DNA of 64,000 bases from Profundibacter amoris (GTDB taxonomy: Bacteria > Pseudomonadota > Alphaproteobacteria > Rhodobacterales > Rhodobacteraceae). Below, in pieces: positions 28,768 through 37,887 of this stretch. The stretch is from positions 634,001 through 698,000 of the forward strand of contig NZ_CP032125.1 of the NCBI RefSeq assembly GCF_003544895.1, read 5' to 3'. The first letter of the stretch is position 1; every line of letters begins with the position of its first letter. A program made the translations under genes and the position numbers. Under the pieces are notes generated by a model. The model worked only from the letters and a program-made list of their open reading frames with translations, was not told where the DNA came from and ran no database searches.

Positions 28768-29452
28768 TCAATGATCCGGCAAGTTGCGGGATGGTGGTCA
28801 GATCGGGCAGGGTATGGGCCGGTTGCCACGGCAGCCGGTCCATCGGTTCGCCCGCGCGGTTGACCCATGCGGTTTGAAAGCCGAAACCGGTAGCATGGGC
28901 GGCGTCCCAGCCGTTTGATGAGACGAAAAGCACTTGGTCCGGGATGCAGGAAAACCGTTCGTTCACAAGGGCGTAAACACTGGCATGCGGTTTGAACACA
29001 CCCACGGATTCAACCGACAGAACATCATCCAGCAGGTCGCCAATACCGGCCGATTTCACCGCCCCGTCCAGCATATCGGGCGAGCCGTTCGACAGGATAG
29101 CAGTGTTCATGCCCGCCTGTTTCAAAGCCCCCAGCATCGCGGGGACTTCCGCGTAGGCGGACAGTTCCCAGTAAAGCGCCAGCAGGCGTTCGCGCAACTC
29201 GGGATCGGGCAGGTTGTTGGCCTCGAGCGCCCAGTCCAAACCATCCTGTGTGACGGCCCAGAAATTGGTATGGGCACCGGCCACGGCGCGCAGCCATGTG
29301 TATTGCAACTGTTTCAGGCGCCAGTCATTGGCCAGCTTTTGCCAGACCTTGGCAAAATCCGCGCGACCGGGTTCAGCAGCGACCTGGCGGGCGGCGGCTG
29401 AAACATCGAACAGGGTTCCGTAGGCATCGAAAATGCAGGTGGTGATGGGCAT
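28763..29452 (-). CDS. HAD hydrolase, 2-haloacid dehalogenase type II family
   Basis: A 229-residue haloacid dehalogenase-superfamily enzyme. Motif I FDAYGTLFDV carries the nucleophile aspartate, motif II ILSNGSPDML, the motif III lysine is in VGVFKPHASVY, and motif IV FVSSNGWDAAHATGFGF. The SSNGWD and FDAYGTLFD patterns match L-2-haloacid dehalogenases (type II), which hydrolyse short 2-halo acids, though many relatives are phosphatases. The start at 29452 follows GGAAGGA; a frame reaching back to 29539 lacks similarity. Confidence 0.88.
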   Translation of the reverse strand: MPITTCIFDAYGTLFDVSAAARQVAAEPGRADFAKVWQKLANDWRLKQLQYTWLRAVAGAHTNFWAVTQDGLDWALEANNLPDPELRERLLALYWELSAYAEVPAMLGALKQAGMNTAILSNGSPDMLDGAVKSAGIGDLLDDVLSVESVGVFKPHASVYALVNERFSCIPDQVLFVSSNGWDAAHATGFGFQTAWVNRAGEPMDRLPWQPAHTLPDLTTIPQLAGSLK

Positions 29453-29586
29453 GGCGTGTCCTTCCGGTTGCGGGCAAACAGTGGCACAGGGCGGTTCATC
29501 TGAAAAGGGGGATTTGGGCGGTCTGATTTGCGTCTGCAAAACGTCGGATTCGCGTATGGCAAAATGCAGACCGCCGGAACGGGGCG

Positions 29587-30381
29587 CTATAGCTTGCTGT
29601 GAACTTCCTCGACGAAGGTCTGGTCCTCCATCGGCGGGCGCACATAACCCTGCACCACGGGCCGGTCTTCCAGCATGATGGGTTCGGGGGTTGTGTCCTC
29701 ATACGGGATCTGGTTCAGCAGGTGGGTGATGCAATTGATCCGCGCGTGTTTCTTCACGTCGGAATTGACCACATACCACGGGGCCTGTTTGATGTCGGTA
29801 TGGGCGAACATGATGTCCTTGGCTTTGGAATATTCCACCCAGCGGTTGCGCGATTCCAGATCCATTGGCGATAGTTTCCAGCGTTTGGTCGGGGTGACCA
29901 GACGTTTCTGGAACCGGCGTTCCTGTTCCTCGTCCGATACCGAAAACCAGTATTTGATGATCTTGATGCCGGAACGCACCAACATGCGTTCGAATTCGGG
30001 ACAGGAGCGCAGGAAATCCTGATGTTCCTCTTCCGTGCAGAACCCCATCACCTTTTCCACGCCGCCGCGGTTGTACCACGAGCGATCAAAGATCACCATT
30101 TCACCGGCCGAGGGCAGGTGGGCGACATAGCGCTGGAAATACCACTGGGTTTTCTCGCGTTCGGTCGGGGCAGGCAGGGCCACCACGCGGGTGATGCGCG
30201 GGTTCATCGGTTCGGTGATCCGCTTGATGGTGCCGCCTTTGCCGGCGGCATCACGCCCCTCGAATATCACCACGACCTTCAGGCCCTGTGATTTGATCCA
30301 TTCCTGCATTTTGACCAGTTCGATTTGCAGGCGGGCCAGTTCGGCCTCGTATTTTTTGTTGGATATCTTTTTCTCGGCCAT
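29587..30381 (-). CDS. ppk2: Polyphosphate kinase 2
   Basis: A 264-residue PPK2 enzyme that moves phosphate between polyphosphate and nucleotides. It is a single-domain protein. Walker A is FEGRDAAGKGGTIKR near residue 42, Walker B FDRSWYNRGGVEKVMGFC near residue 102, and the lid and C-terminal segments KRWKLSPMDLESRNRW and APWYVVNSDVKKHARIN match class I PPK2, which prefers ADP or GDP and often makes NTPs. The N-terminal NKKYEAELARLQIELVKMQ is the usual start. It is monocistronic in this window. Confidence 0.95.
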   Translation of the reverse strand: MAEKKISNKKYEAELARLQIELVKMQEWIKSQGLKVVVIFEGRDAAGKGGTIKRITEPMNPRITRVVALPAPTEREKTQWYFQRYVAHLPSAGEMVIFDRSWYNRGGVEKVMGFCTEEEHQDFLRSCPEFERMLVRSGIKIIKYWFSVSDEEQERRFQKRLVTPTKRWKLSPMDLESRNRWVEYSKAKDIMFAHTDIKQAPWYVVNSDVKKHARINCITHLLNQIPYEDTTPEPIMLEDRPVVQGYVRPPMEDQTFVEEVHSKL

Positions 30382-30539
30382 TTGGACACTTTCTTTGAAA
30401 CTCGCGCGCGTTTACCCGCTCAAAGCTAGATCAAAGAAGGGGATTGGTCGAATCCTAAATTCCCCGCGCGCTCATCGCTTCCCTGCGGTCGCTTTTCGTA
30501 ACATAAGCGAGGAAAGCCGTCAGGCTGGAGGAGCGCGGG

Positions 30540-31328
30540 TTACAGGTTTTCCGGCTGCGCCATGCCCAGCACATGATAGCCGCCATCCACATGGATGATT
30601 TCGCCGGTGGTGCAATTGCCCGCCTCCGAGGCCAGATAGACGGCGGTGCCACCCACGGCCTCTAAAGTCGCATTGCTGCGCAAGGGCGCGTTGGCTTCGG
30701 TGGCGCGGTAGGTTTTGCGCGCGCCGCCGATGGCTGCACCGGCAAGGGTTTTCATCGGGCCAGGCGAAATGGCGTTCACGCGGATGCCGTCGGGGCCAAG
30801 GTCATTGGCCAGATAGCGCACAGCCGATTCCAGTGCCGCCTTGGCCACACCCATCACGTTATAGAACGGGGTGACGCGGGTGGACCCCTGAAAGGTCAGT
30901 GTCAGGATGGTGCCACCATCGGTCATCAAAGGGGCGGCGCGGCGGGCCACGTCGATCAGGGAATAGCAGGATATATCCAGCGAGTTTTTGAAGTTGGCGC
31001 GCGAGGTATCAACGAAGCGCCCCGTTAATTCGTCCTTGTCCGAAAACGCCAGCGCGTGCACGACAAAATCAAGGCTGCCCCATTGCGATTTGATCTGGTC
31101 AAAGGCGCGGTCCATCGAGGCATCATCGGTCACGTCCACATCCACCAGAATGTTCGATCCCAAGGATTGGGCCAGCGGGGCGACCCGTTTGCCAAAGGCT
31201 TCGCCCTGATAGGTAAAGGCCAGTTCTGCGCCGGCCCCTGCCATTGCTTCGGCAATACCCCAAGCGATAGATCGCTGGTTCGCAACCCCCATGATCAGGC
31301 CGCGTTTTCCTTTTAACAAATCCGACAT
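30540..31328 (-). CDS. fabI: Enoyl-[acyl-carrier-protein] reductase (NADH) FabI
   Basis: A 262-residue short-chain dehydrogenase that carries out the last reduction in fatty-acid elongation. GLIMGVANQRSIAWGIA is the cofactor loop; the catalytic pair Tyr-x6-Lys is in TPFYNVMGVAKAALES (Y near residue 156, K near 163); SPGPMKTLAGAAIGG is the flexible substrate loop. It is the third gene of fabA-fabB-fabI, 6 nt after fabB. The 158 nt after its stop carry the ppk2 promoter region. Confidence 0.96.
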   Translation of the reverse strand: MSDLLKGKRGLIMGVANQRSIAWGIAEAMAGAGAELAFTYQGEAFGKRVAPLAQSLGSNILVDVDVTDDASMDRAFDQIKSQWGSLDFVVHALAFSDKDELTGRFVDTSRANFKNSLDISCYSLIDVARRAAPLMTDGGTILTLTFQGSTRVTPFYNVMGVAKAALESAVRYLANDLGPDGIRVNAISPGPMKTLAGAAIGGARKTYRATEANAPLRSNATLEAVGGTAVYLASEAGNCTTGEIIHVDGGYHVLGMAQPENL

Positions 31329-31334
31329 AAATAG

Positions 31335-32561
31335 TTACCCGTGATACTTGCTCATCGCGATGGTGCCGTTTGTGCCACCAAAGCCAAAGCTGTTTGAAAT
31401 GACCGTATCCAGACCTGCATTTTCGACAAATTCGGTGCAGATTTCATCTGGGTTAATTTCGGGGTCCAACTCGGTGATATTGGCCGAAGGTGCGATGAAA
31501 TCGCCCCCCAGCATGATCAGCGAATAGATTGCCTCGTGCACACCTGCGCCGCCCAGACAGTGGCCGGTGACCGATTTGGTCGAGGTGATCGGCGGCACGT
31601 TGCCTTCGCCAAAGACGCGGCGCACGGCGTGGACTTCGGTCACATCGCCCGCAGGGGTCGAGGTGCCGTGGGCGTTGATATAGCCGACCTTGCGATCGCC
31701 AATGGTGCTTAGGGCCAGCTTCATCGAGCGTTCGGCCCCTTCGCCCGACGGCGCAACCATGTCGTGGCCGTCCGAGGTGGCACCGTAACCGGTAACTTCG
31801 GCGTAGATTTTCGCGCCACGGGCCAGTGCGTGTTCCAGTTCTTCCAGAACCACAACGCCGCCGCCGCCGGAAATGACGAACCCGTCGCGGGTGGCGTCAA
31901 AGGCGCGGGATGCTGTTTCTGGGGTGTCGTTATATTTGCTGGACATCGCGCCCATCGCGTCGAACAGGCAGGACAGGGTCCAGTCCAGTTCCTCGCCACC
32001 GCCGGCGAAAACGATGTCCTGTTTGCCGAACTGGATTTGTTCAACCCCGTTGCCGATGCAGTGCAGGGATGTGGTGCAGGCCGATGTGATCGAGTAATTC
32101 ACGCCCTTGATTTTGAACGGTGTGGCAAGGCAGGCCGAGTTGGTCGAGGACATGCAGCGGGTGACCATGAACGGCCCCATGCGTTTGGGCGCGCCTTTTT
32201 CTTTCACGATCTTGTGGGCCTGGAAGAAGTTCGAGGTCGAAGGCCCGCCGGATCCCATCACCAGACCGGTGCGCGGGTTGGAGACGTCACTTTCCTCGAG
32301 GCCGGAATCGGCAATCGCCTGTTCCATCGCGATATAGTTATAGGCCGCCCCCGGCCCCATGAACCGCAACTGGCGTTTGTCGATATGTTCTGCCACGTCG
32401 ATTTGCGGCATGCCGTGGATCTGTGACCGGAACCCGTTTTCGGCGTAATCAGGCGCGGCAATGATGCCGGATTTGCCCGAGCGCAGGGCTTTGGTCACTT
32501 CTTCGACGTTGTTTCCGATCGAGGAAACGATGCCCATTCCGGTAATGACGACGCGACGCAT
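31335..32561 (-). CDS. fabB: 3-oxoacyl-ACP synthase I, KAS I
   Basis: A 408-residue condensing enzyme that extends unsaturated acyl-ACP chains. The active-site cysteine is in [16 protein letters not shown] near residue 163; the two histidines are in [11 protein letters not shown] (near 300) and [12 protein letters not shown] (near 334); the C-terminus FGFGGTNG is typical. The start at 32561 follows AAGGAGA; the longer frame overlaps the fabA stop region. It follows fabA by 10 nt, the classic unsaturated fatty-acid pair. Confidence 0.96.
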   Translation of the reverse strand: MRRVVITGMGIVSSIGNNVEEVTKALRSGKSGIIAAPDYAENGFRSQIHGMPQIDVAEHIDKRQLRFMGPGAAYNYIAMEQAIADSGLEESDVSNPRTGLVMGSGGPSTSNFFQAHKIVKEKGAPKRMGPFMVTRCMSSTNSACLATPFKIKGVNYSITSACTTSLHCIGNGVEQIQFGKQDIVFAGGGEELDWTLSCLFDAMGAMSSKYNDTPETASRAFDATRDGFVISGGGGVVVLEELEHALARGAKIYAEVTGYGATSDGHDMVAPSGEGAERSMKLALSTIGDRKVGYINAHGTSTPAGDVTEVHAVRRVFGEGNVPPITSTKSVTGHCLGGAGVHEAIYSLIMLGGDFIAPSANITELDPEINPDEICTEFVENAGLDTVISNSFGFGGTNGTIAMSKYHG

Positions 32562-32571
32562 GGCGTTCTCC

Positions 32572-33084
32572 TTAGTCTTTCGCGGCTGCAAGGCCGACTT
32601 TGAGGTCTTTTACGGCATAGATTTCTTCGCCATCGGCAAGGATGATACCATCCGCCACACCCAGTTTCAGGCGGCGGTCGATGACGCGGGTGAAGTCGAT
32701 CTTGTAGGTGATCATTTTGGTTTCGGGGGTGACCATGCCTGAAAATTTGACTTCGCCGACACCGATGGCAAACCCTTGCCCCTGCATGCCGCGCCAGCCG
32801 AGGTTGAAGCCTGTCAACTGCCACAACCCGTCAAGGCCAAGGCAGCCGGGCATCACCGGATTGCCGGGGAAATGGCAGGGGAAAAACCAGAGATCGGGGT
32901 GGATGTCGAATTCTGCAACGATATGGCCTTTGCCGTGTGCGCCAGCGTCACCGGATACATCGGTGATCCGGTCCATCATCAGCATCGGTGGCAGCGGCAA
33001 TTGCGCGTTGCCGGGGCCGAAAAGTTCGCCATTGGCGCATTTGATCAGGTCGTCTTTGTCAAAACTTGTTGGAAAATCGGCCAT
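32572..33084 (-). CDS. fabA: 3-hydroxydecanoyl-ACP dehydratase/isomerase FabA
   Basis: A 170-residue hot-dog-fold enzyme that dehydrates 3-hydroxydecanoyl-ACP and isomerises the product, opening the route to unsaturated fatty acids. The active histidine is in [18 protein letters not shown] near residue 70, and the aspartate in [15 protein letters not shown] near residue 84. The first gene of the fab operon, it faces irr across 175 nt. Confidence 0.97.
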   Translation of the reverse strand: MADFPTSFDKDDLIKCANGELFGPGNAQLPLPPMLMMDRITDVSGDAGAHGKGHIVAEFDIHPDLWFFPCHFPGNPVMPGCLGLDGLWQLTGFNLGWRGMQGQGFAIGVGEVKFSGMVTPETKMITYKIDFTRVIDRRLKLGVADGIILADGEEIYAVKDLKVGLAAAKD

Positions 33085-33259
33085 TCAGCCCAGCCCCCCG
33101 TTAGATATTACATGTCCCTTACGGGCCTTCTATCATCGGGTGGTAAATGGTGGCAAGGGCTGGCTGCTGCAAGGGGGTGATATATAATGCGACTGATTTG
33201 CAATTGAAATTCTCCCGCAAACGCCTTTATATGTAATGTGTAACAGAGGATGCGCGATT

Positions 33260-33676
33260 ATGACGGTAATGGCTGCGGAACGTGGAAAAGAATGGCTGAG
33301 CGGGGCGGGATTGCGCCCGACGCGGCAGCGGTTGTCTTTGGCCGGATTGCTGGTCGGGGATGGACAGGACCGGCATGTGACAGCCGAGAGCCTGTATGCT
33401 TCGGTTTTGCAATCGGGTGAAAAGGTATCGTTGGCAACGGTTTACAATACGCTGCGCGCCTTTTGTCAGGCCGGTTTGATGCGTGAGATCATGGTGGACG
33501 GGGCAAAAAGTTACTTTGACACCAATATGTCGGACCATCCGCATTTCTACTGGGAAGACAGCGAAGAATTGATGGATGCCCCCAGCGATCAACTGGAAAT
33601 CTGCCGTTTGCCCGAGGCGCCTGCGGGGGCCGAGGTCAGCAAGGTGGATGTGGTGATCCGGCTGCGGCGTAAATAA
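33260..33676 (+). CDS. irr: Irr-type Fur-family transcriptional regulator
   Basis: A 138-residue Fur-family protein of the Irr (iron response regulator) type. The winged-helix region includes LRPTRQRLSLAGLLV and KVSLATVYNTLRAFCQAGL. The divergent metal/haem segment DHPHFYWEDSEELMDAP replaces the HHH-containing Fur motif, and the CxxC zinc motif of Fur is missing, as in Irr. In alphaproteobacteria Irr acts under low iron and is lost when haem is present. AGAGGA stands 9 nt before the chosen ATG; ATG 33236 has no such site. It faces fabA. Confidence 0.9.
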   Translation: MTVMAAERGKEWLSGAGLRPTRQRLSLAGLLVGDGQDRHVTAESLYASVLQSGEKVSLATVYNTLRAFCQAGLMREIMVDGAKSYFDTNMSDHPHFYWEDSEELMDAPSDQLEICRLPEAPAGAEVSKVDVVIRLRRK

Positions 33677-33692
33677 GCCCCTGCTAAACGGA

Positions 33693-33735
33693 GGCCCTTG
33701 CGGGCCGCTTTATGTCTCGGCCCCGTAAAGGGGCC
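33693..33735. terminator. Paired terminator-like hairpins after irr
   Basis: Two adjacent hairpins, GGCCC-TTGC-GGGCC (33693-33706) followed by CTTT, and GGCCCC-GTAAA-GGGGCC (33719-33735). They lie between the convergent irr and NnrU genes and may serve one direction each. Confidence 0.55.
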
Positions 33736-33781
33736 TCGGGATTGCCTGCGGCGCGGATATTTTCACAAAAGAGAAACAGGG

Positions 33782-34447
33782 TTATGGCAGCGGGCTGATG
33801 CCGATCACCGGTTCGTGCAGGTAAAGCAGGGCAAGGTAGATGGCAGTGCCCAGTGCAAAGCGCATTATGCCGCTGCGGGTGAATTTGAAGCTGCGTTTGG
33901 TGTTGGACAGGCGTTGCCATTCATCCGCCCCGAGGATGCGCCGCGCGCGTTTGTCGATGATGCGCATGCCAAGGATCGAGAAGGCGGCGAACAGGCCGAA
34001 GACGATGACATGGGCAAGGTCGCCATTGGGGACCATATGCGCCAGTGACCAGATCAGCAGGGTGACCAGCAGCGGGTGGCGGATCCAGCCGATCAGGCCG
34101 GGGTTGTCGGGATCAAAGCGGTCATTGTTGCAGCCGCCAAAGGACAAAGGATTGGGCCGGCACAGGGTCATGGTGAAAATCAGGGTGGCGAAATACATTG
34201 CTGTCAGGGGCACATGGTTTTGCCATGGCTCCCACCCCCAGATTTCAACGTATGGCGCGCGGCCGGCGGCGACGATGATCCATGTCAGGATGGCGGTGGA
34301 CAGAGCGGAATAGGCCAGTGTGAATCCGATCGGCCCGATCAGTGCGACAATGCGCGATTTAACAGCAGGGCGTGTCGGGATCGAGTGGGACACGAAGAAC
34401 ACCACGAATGCGGCGATGAATTCCCCCCAGTCTGATAGCAGTTCCAT
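33782..34447 (-). CDS. NnrU-family membrane protein
   Basis: A 221-residue protein with about six membrane segments (residues 8-22, 34-60, 82-97, 120-137, 142-160, 188-207) of the NnrU/isoprenylcysteine methyltransferase-like family. Conserved polar groups include FFVSHSIPTRP, CRPNPLSFGG and WIRHPLLVTLLIWSLAHMV, the last typical of the NnrU domain. NnrU was named for a role near nitric oxide reduction in Rhodobacter; no denitrification gene is present here, so its job is unknown. Confidence 0.85.
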   Translation of the reverse strand: MELLSDWGEFIAAFVVFFVSHSIPTRPAVKSRIVALIGPIGFTLAYSALSTAILTWIIVAAGRAPYVEIWGWEPWQNHVPLTAMYFATLIFTMTLCRPNPLSFGGCNNDRFDPDNPGLIGWIRHPLLVTLLIWSLAHMVPNGDLAHVIVFGLFAAFSILGMRIIDKRARRILGADEWQRLSNTKRSFKFTRSGIMRFALGTAIYLALLYLHEPVIGISPLP

Positions 34448-34630
34448 GTGGTTTTCCTGTTCGGTTGTCGTGCCTCTAATCAGGGATTGCGCCTGCGGTT
34501 TTCAAGCGCGAAATGGCGGGGCGGCGCTTTTGTCACAAGGGGGTATCATATTCATATAATTTGACAAAGATCATACCCGTTGCGCCCGGTTTCTGTAAGG
34601 ATGGGGAAAATATTCAAAAGGAGGCCTCCT

Positions 34631-35476
34631 GTGTCCTATAAAGATTTGCTTGTCCATCTGGATGATACCGATATTTGCGCCGAACGTGTGGCGGCGGCTG
34701 TGGCATTGGCCAAGCGCGAAGGTGCACGGCTGACCGGCATTGCGCTGGCGCTGGAATCGACGATTTCCACCTATATCGGCATTGATTTCCCCTCGAGCCT
34801 GACCGACGCACAGCAGGAAATTGTGCAAAAGGCGGCCAGAAGTGCTGTCGAGAAATTCGAATCAGCCGCGATCGGGGCCGGCATCGAGTTCCGCAGTTGG
34901 GTTGTGGCCTGTTCGGCCTCCAAGGCGCCGGCGCGGCTGGCGTTTTTTGCCCGCCATGCGGACCTGATCTTTGTCGGCCAGCCCAATCCGAACGAAAAGG
35001 GCAAGGCGTTTCAGGAAAACCTGCTGGAAGCGGTTTTGCTGAACACCGGTCGCCCGGTCTATGTGGTGCCCTATATCGGGCGCTTTGACGCCAAAGTGCG
35101 CAAGGCCGTGATCGCATGGGATGGTAGCAAAAAAGCCGTTCGGGCGGTGAATGATGCCATTCCGATGCTGAAGGCGCGCAAAGAAGTGATCGTTCTGGTG
35201 ATCAATCCGAAAAAGCGCAGTGGCGAATTTGGCGGGCAGCAGGGCGAGAACCTGGTCGATCATCTGGAGCGTTATGGCATCAATGCCAAGGTGGCGACGG
35301 TGGTCAACCCCGATTTGTCGGTCGATACCACAATCCAGAACTACATTTCCGATTCCGGTGCCGATTTGCTGGTGATGGGGGCTTTTGGCCATTCGCGCCT
35401 GCGGGAAAAGGCCTTTGGCGGGGTGACGGATTCAATTCTGCACCAGATGATCGTGCCGGTGTTGATGGCCGAATAA
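34631..35476 (+). CDS. Tandem universal stress protein
   Basis: A 281-residue protein with two UspA domains, about 1-140 and 150-281. The second has the nucleotide-binding pattern GAFGHSRLREKAFGGVTDSIL, close to the G-2x-G-9x-G-S/T pattern of ATP-binding Usp proteins; the first lacks a clear one. The start is GTG at 34631 with AAGGAGG 6 nt upstream; an upstream ATG at 34580 lacks conservation. The site AGGAGGCCTCCT around the ribosome binding sequence is a perfect palindrome. The protein is probably cytoplasmic, with a stress role by family only. Confidence 0.88.
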   Translation: MSYKDLLVHLDDTDICAERVAAAVALAKREGARLTGIALALESTISTYIGIDFPSSLTDAQQEIVQKAARSAVEKFESAAIGAGIEFRSWVVACSASKAPARLAFFARHADLIFVGQPNPNEKGKAFQENLLEAVLLNTGRPVYVVPYIGRFDAKVRKAVIAWDGSKKAVRAVNDAIPMLKARKEVIVLVINPKKRSGEFGGQQGENLVDHLERYGINAKVATVVNPDLSVDTTIQNYISDSGADLLVMGAFGHSRLREKAFGGVTDSILHQMIVPVLMAE

Positions 35477-35482
35477 GGATTT

Positions 35483-35510
35483 CGGGGTGGTGGTCAGAAC
35501 CACTGCCCCG
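35483..35510. terminator. Hairpin between convergent usp and unknown gene
   Basis: CGGGG-tg-GTGGT pairs with ACCAC-tg-CCCCG around a 4-nt loop. It overlaps the last codons of the leftward gene and follows the Usp stop, so it probably stops rightward transcription. Confidence 0.5.
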
Positions 35511-36363
35511 GTTCCATCAGCCCCAGATCCATCAGTTGCCGGGAATTCCATTCGAATTTGGCCGAGTTGTGCCATTGGAAGGTTTCGATATCAAAGGTCG
35601 AGCCGGGGTTGTGTTTTAGCGCCTTGGCAACGCGGAAGGAACAGATCGCGGCCGTGATATTGTGGTGCCATTCGCAGGAATAGGTATTGTATTCCTCGTC
35701 ATTGAAGGTGTGGTCGGGGCGCAATTCCAGGCCCTTTTTGGTGCGAAACAGGGCGATACGGTCGATCTTGCGGCGCTCCCACGGGATGTGTTCCTCGAAC
35801 CGCCAGCGCAATCCGCCGTAAAAATCCAGTTGCCGATCTTTGGGGTGATGCCGGTTTGTGGCGTCCTCGCGGGCCAGTGCGTAATAGCCGGTTTTGTCCA
35901 GATGGGCGTTTTCCAGCGACACCGCATCGGGGGAGCGGTTCAGGTCATTTGCATACAGGTCGATCGCATAGGTCAGGACGCTGTTGCGGCGTTCCTCGGT
36001 GTGGAAGGCGAGCATTTCGGCCACGGTGCGGGTCTCGCAGAACGGATAGAACAGGTATTCGGCGTTGAAACAGTAATAGAGCCATACGCCCGGTGCCGCC
36101 GAAATGATGCTGTTGACGGCGGTGGTCATCGCATTGTCGGCGGACATGTCATAGGGGATCAGGTGGATTTTATCCGTGTTTTCCGGGGCCGGTTCCATAC
36201 CGTCGCCGGCAAACACCAGAACCGATTTGAACTCCAGTTGCAGGTGGTGCTGGATGGTGCTGTCGACTTCGGTCGCATCCTCGACCAGAATCAGGGCGAC
36301 CGGCCCTTTGGCCAGCGCCTGTTTGCCCCTGTTCAGGAAATCCGCCAGATCGTTATACCGCAT
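35494..36363 (-). CDS. Conserved protein, possible glycosyltransferase-2-like fold
   Basis: A 289-residue soluble protein that was not recognised with certainty. Visible features are an N-terminal ALILVEDATEVDSTIQHHLQ with alternating strand and helix, VNSIISAAPGVWLYYCFNAE, an acidic YAIDLYANDL that could act as a metal-binding DxD-like site, and a Trp/His-rich EWHHNITAAICSFRVA. The pattern suggests a GT-A nucleotide-sugar fold, as some Rhodobacteraceae relatives are labelled family 2 glycosyltransferases. ATG 36363 follows AAGGGT; the longer frame to 36507 crosses the miaB promoter. It is divergent from miaB by 115 nt. Confidence 0.6.
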   Translation of the reverse strand: MRYNDLADFLNRGKQALAKGPVALILVEDATEVDSTIQHHLQLEFKSVLVFAGDGMEPAPENTDKIHLIPYDMSADNAMTTAVNSIISAAPGVWLYYCFNAEYLFYPFCETRTVAEMLAFHTEERRNSVLTYAIDLYANDLNRSPDAVSLENAHLDKTGYYALAREDATNRHHPKDRQLDFYGGLRWRFEEHIPWERRKIDRIALFRTKKGLELRPDHTFNDEEYNTYSCEWHHNITAAICSFRVAKALKHNPGSTFDIETFQWHNSAKFEWNSRQLMDLGLMEPGQWF

Positions 36364-36478
36364 TTTTTCGCTACCCTTTACCCGCTTGCGGCCAGAATCG
36401 GCCATTTCGCACTTCATTGCAAGCCTTGCCAAGCCGGTGTAGAGGTGCATTCCGAAATTCCTGAATCCGGTGTGCCCG

Positions 36479-37786
36479 ATGTCGAACAACAAAAAGCTGT
36501 ATATCAAGACCTATGGCTGTCAGATGAACGTCTATGACAGTGAACGCATGGCCGAGGCGCTGGGCGCATCCGGTTACGAGCAGGTCGAGGCCCCCGAAGG
36601 CGCGGATATGATTCTGCTGAACACCTGCCATATCCGCGAAAAGGCGGCTGAAAAGATTTACTCGGAACTGGGGCGCTACAAGGGTATCAAGGCGGAAAAC
36701 CCCGATCTGAAGATCGGCGTTGCCGGATGCGTGGCACAGGCCGAGGGCGAGGAAATCATGCGCCGCCAGCCGATGGTCGATCTGGTCGTCGGCCCGCAGA
36801 CCTATCACCGTCTGCCCGAGATGATGAAACAGGTCGAGGCGGGGGAAAAGGCGCTGGATACGGATTTCCCGCTGGAAGACAAATTCGAACATCTGCCGGA
36901 CCGCCCTTTGCCGCGTCGTGCGCCCTCGGCGTTTTTGACGGTGCAGGAGGGGTGTGACAAATTCTGCGCCTTTTGCGTGGTGCCCTATACCCGCGGGGCC
37001 GAGGTGTCGCGCCCGCCGGAACGGATTTTGCGCGAGGCCCGCGAGTTGGTCGAACGTGGTGTGAAGGAGATCAATCTGCTGGGGCAGAATGTGAATGCCT
37101 ATAACGGCGGCGACTGGACGCTGGCGCAACTGATCTGGGCGCTGAACGATGTGGACGGGCTGGAGCGTATCCGCTTTACCACCAGCCACCCCAACGACAT
37201 GACGGATGATCTGATCGCCGCACACGGGGAGTGCGATAAACTGATGCCCTATCTGCATTTGCCGGTGCAATCGGGCAGCGACAAGGTGCTGAAGGGGATG
37301 AACCGCCAGCACACCGCCGAGCATTACATCCGCCTGATCGAACGTATCCGCGCCGCACGCCCCGACATCCTGATTTCCGGTGATTTCATCGTCGGCTTCC
37401 CCGGCGAGGAGGACACGGATTTCGACGCGACAATGGATCTGGTGCGCGAAGTGAACTACGGGCAGGCCTATTCGTTCAAATATTCCGCCCGTCCGGGCAC
37501 ACCTGCGGCCGAGCGCAGTTTCGTGTCGGTCGAGGTGGCCAACGCCCGTTTGCAGCAGTTGCAGGCCCTGCTGACCCAGCAACAACGTGCCTTGCAAGAG
37601 GCGATGGTGGGGCAGGAGGTGGATGTTCTGTTTGAAAAGAAAGGTCGCCTTGCCGGACAGATGATCGGCAAAAGCCAGCATCTTCATGCGGTGCATGTGG
37701 CGGGGCCGGATTTGCAGGCTGGTGACATCCGGCGGGTTCGGGTGGTGAAAAGCGAAACAAATTCGCTAGGCGGGGAACTGCTGTAG
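36479..37786 (+). CDS. miaB: tRNA-2-methylthio-N6-dimethylallyladenosine synthase MiaB
   Basis: A 435-residue radical-SAM methylthiotransferase that adds the 2-methylthio group to i6A37 of tRNAs. The N-terminal MTTase domain has three cysteines ([24 protein letters not shown]) binding one iron-sulfur cluster; the radical-SAM domain has [15 protein letters not shown] near residue 155; a TRAM domain ends the protein (about 370-435). ATG 36479 matches the usual start [15 protein letters not shown] 36470 is an alternative. It opens the set miaB-phoH-ybeY-corC-lnt. Confidence 0.96.
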   Translation: MSNNKKLYIKTYGCQMNVYDSERMAEALGASGYEQVEAPEGADMILLNTCHIREKAAEKIYSELGRYKGIKAENPDLKIGVAGCVAQAEGEEIMRRQPMVDLVVGPQTYHRLPEMMKQVEAGEKALDTDFPLEDKFEHLPDRPLPRRAPSAFLTVQEGCDKFCAFCVVPYTRGAEVSRPPERILREARELVERGVKEINLLGQNVNAYNGGDWTLAQLIWALNDVDGLERIRFTTSHPNDMTDDLIAAHGECDKLMPYLHLPVQSGSDKVLKGMNRQHTAEHYIRLIERIRAARPDILISGDFIVGFPGEEDTDFDATMDLVREVNYGQAYSFKYSARPGTPAAERSFVSVEVANARLQQLQALLTQQQRALQEAMVGQEVDVLFEKKGRLAGQMIGKSQHLHAVHVAGPDLQAGDIRRVRVVKSETNSLGGELL

Positions 37787-37887
37787 ACGGAAATGTAACT
37801 GTGATGTGAAATGATCCGGTTGCACCTTGCGCGCATGCGTCCAAGTTGGCACCATTGCGGGGCAAGTTTTGACAAACGGAGATTTGA

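Noticed and set aside
36371-37696. 441-codon open frame opposite miaB
   Set aside because: It is explained by the antisense of miaB; no motif, and it would start inside phoH-side sequence without a ribosome binding site.
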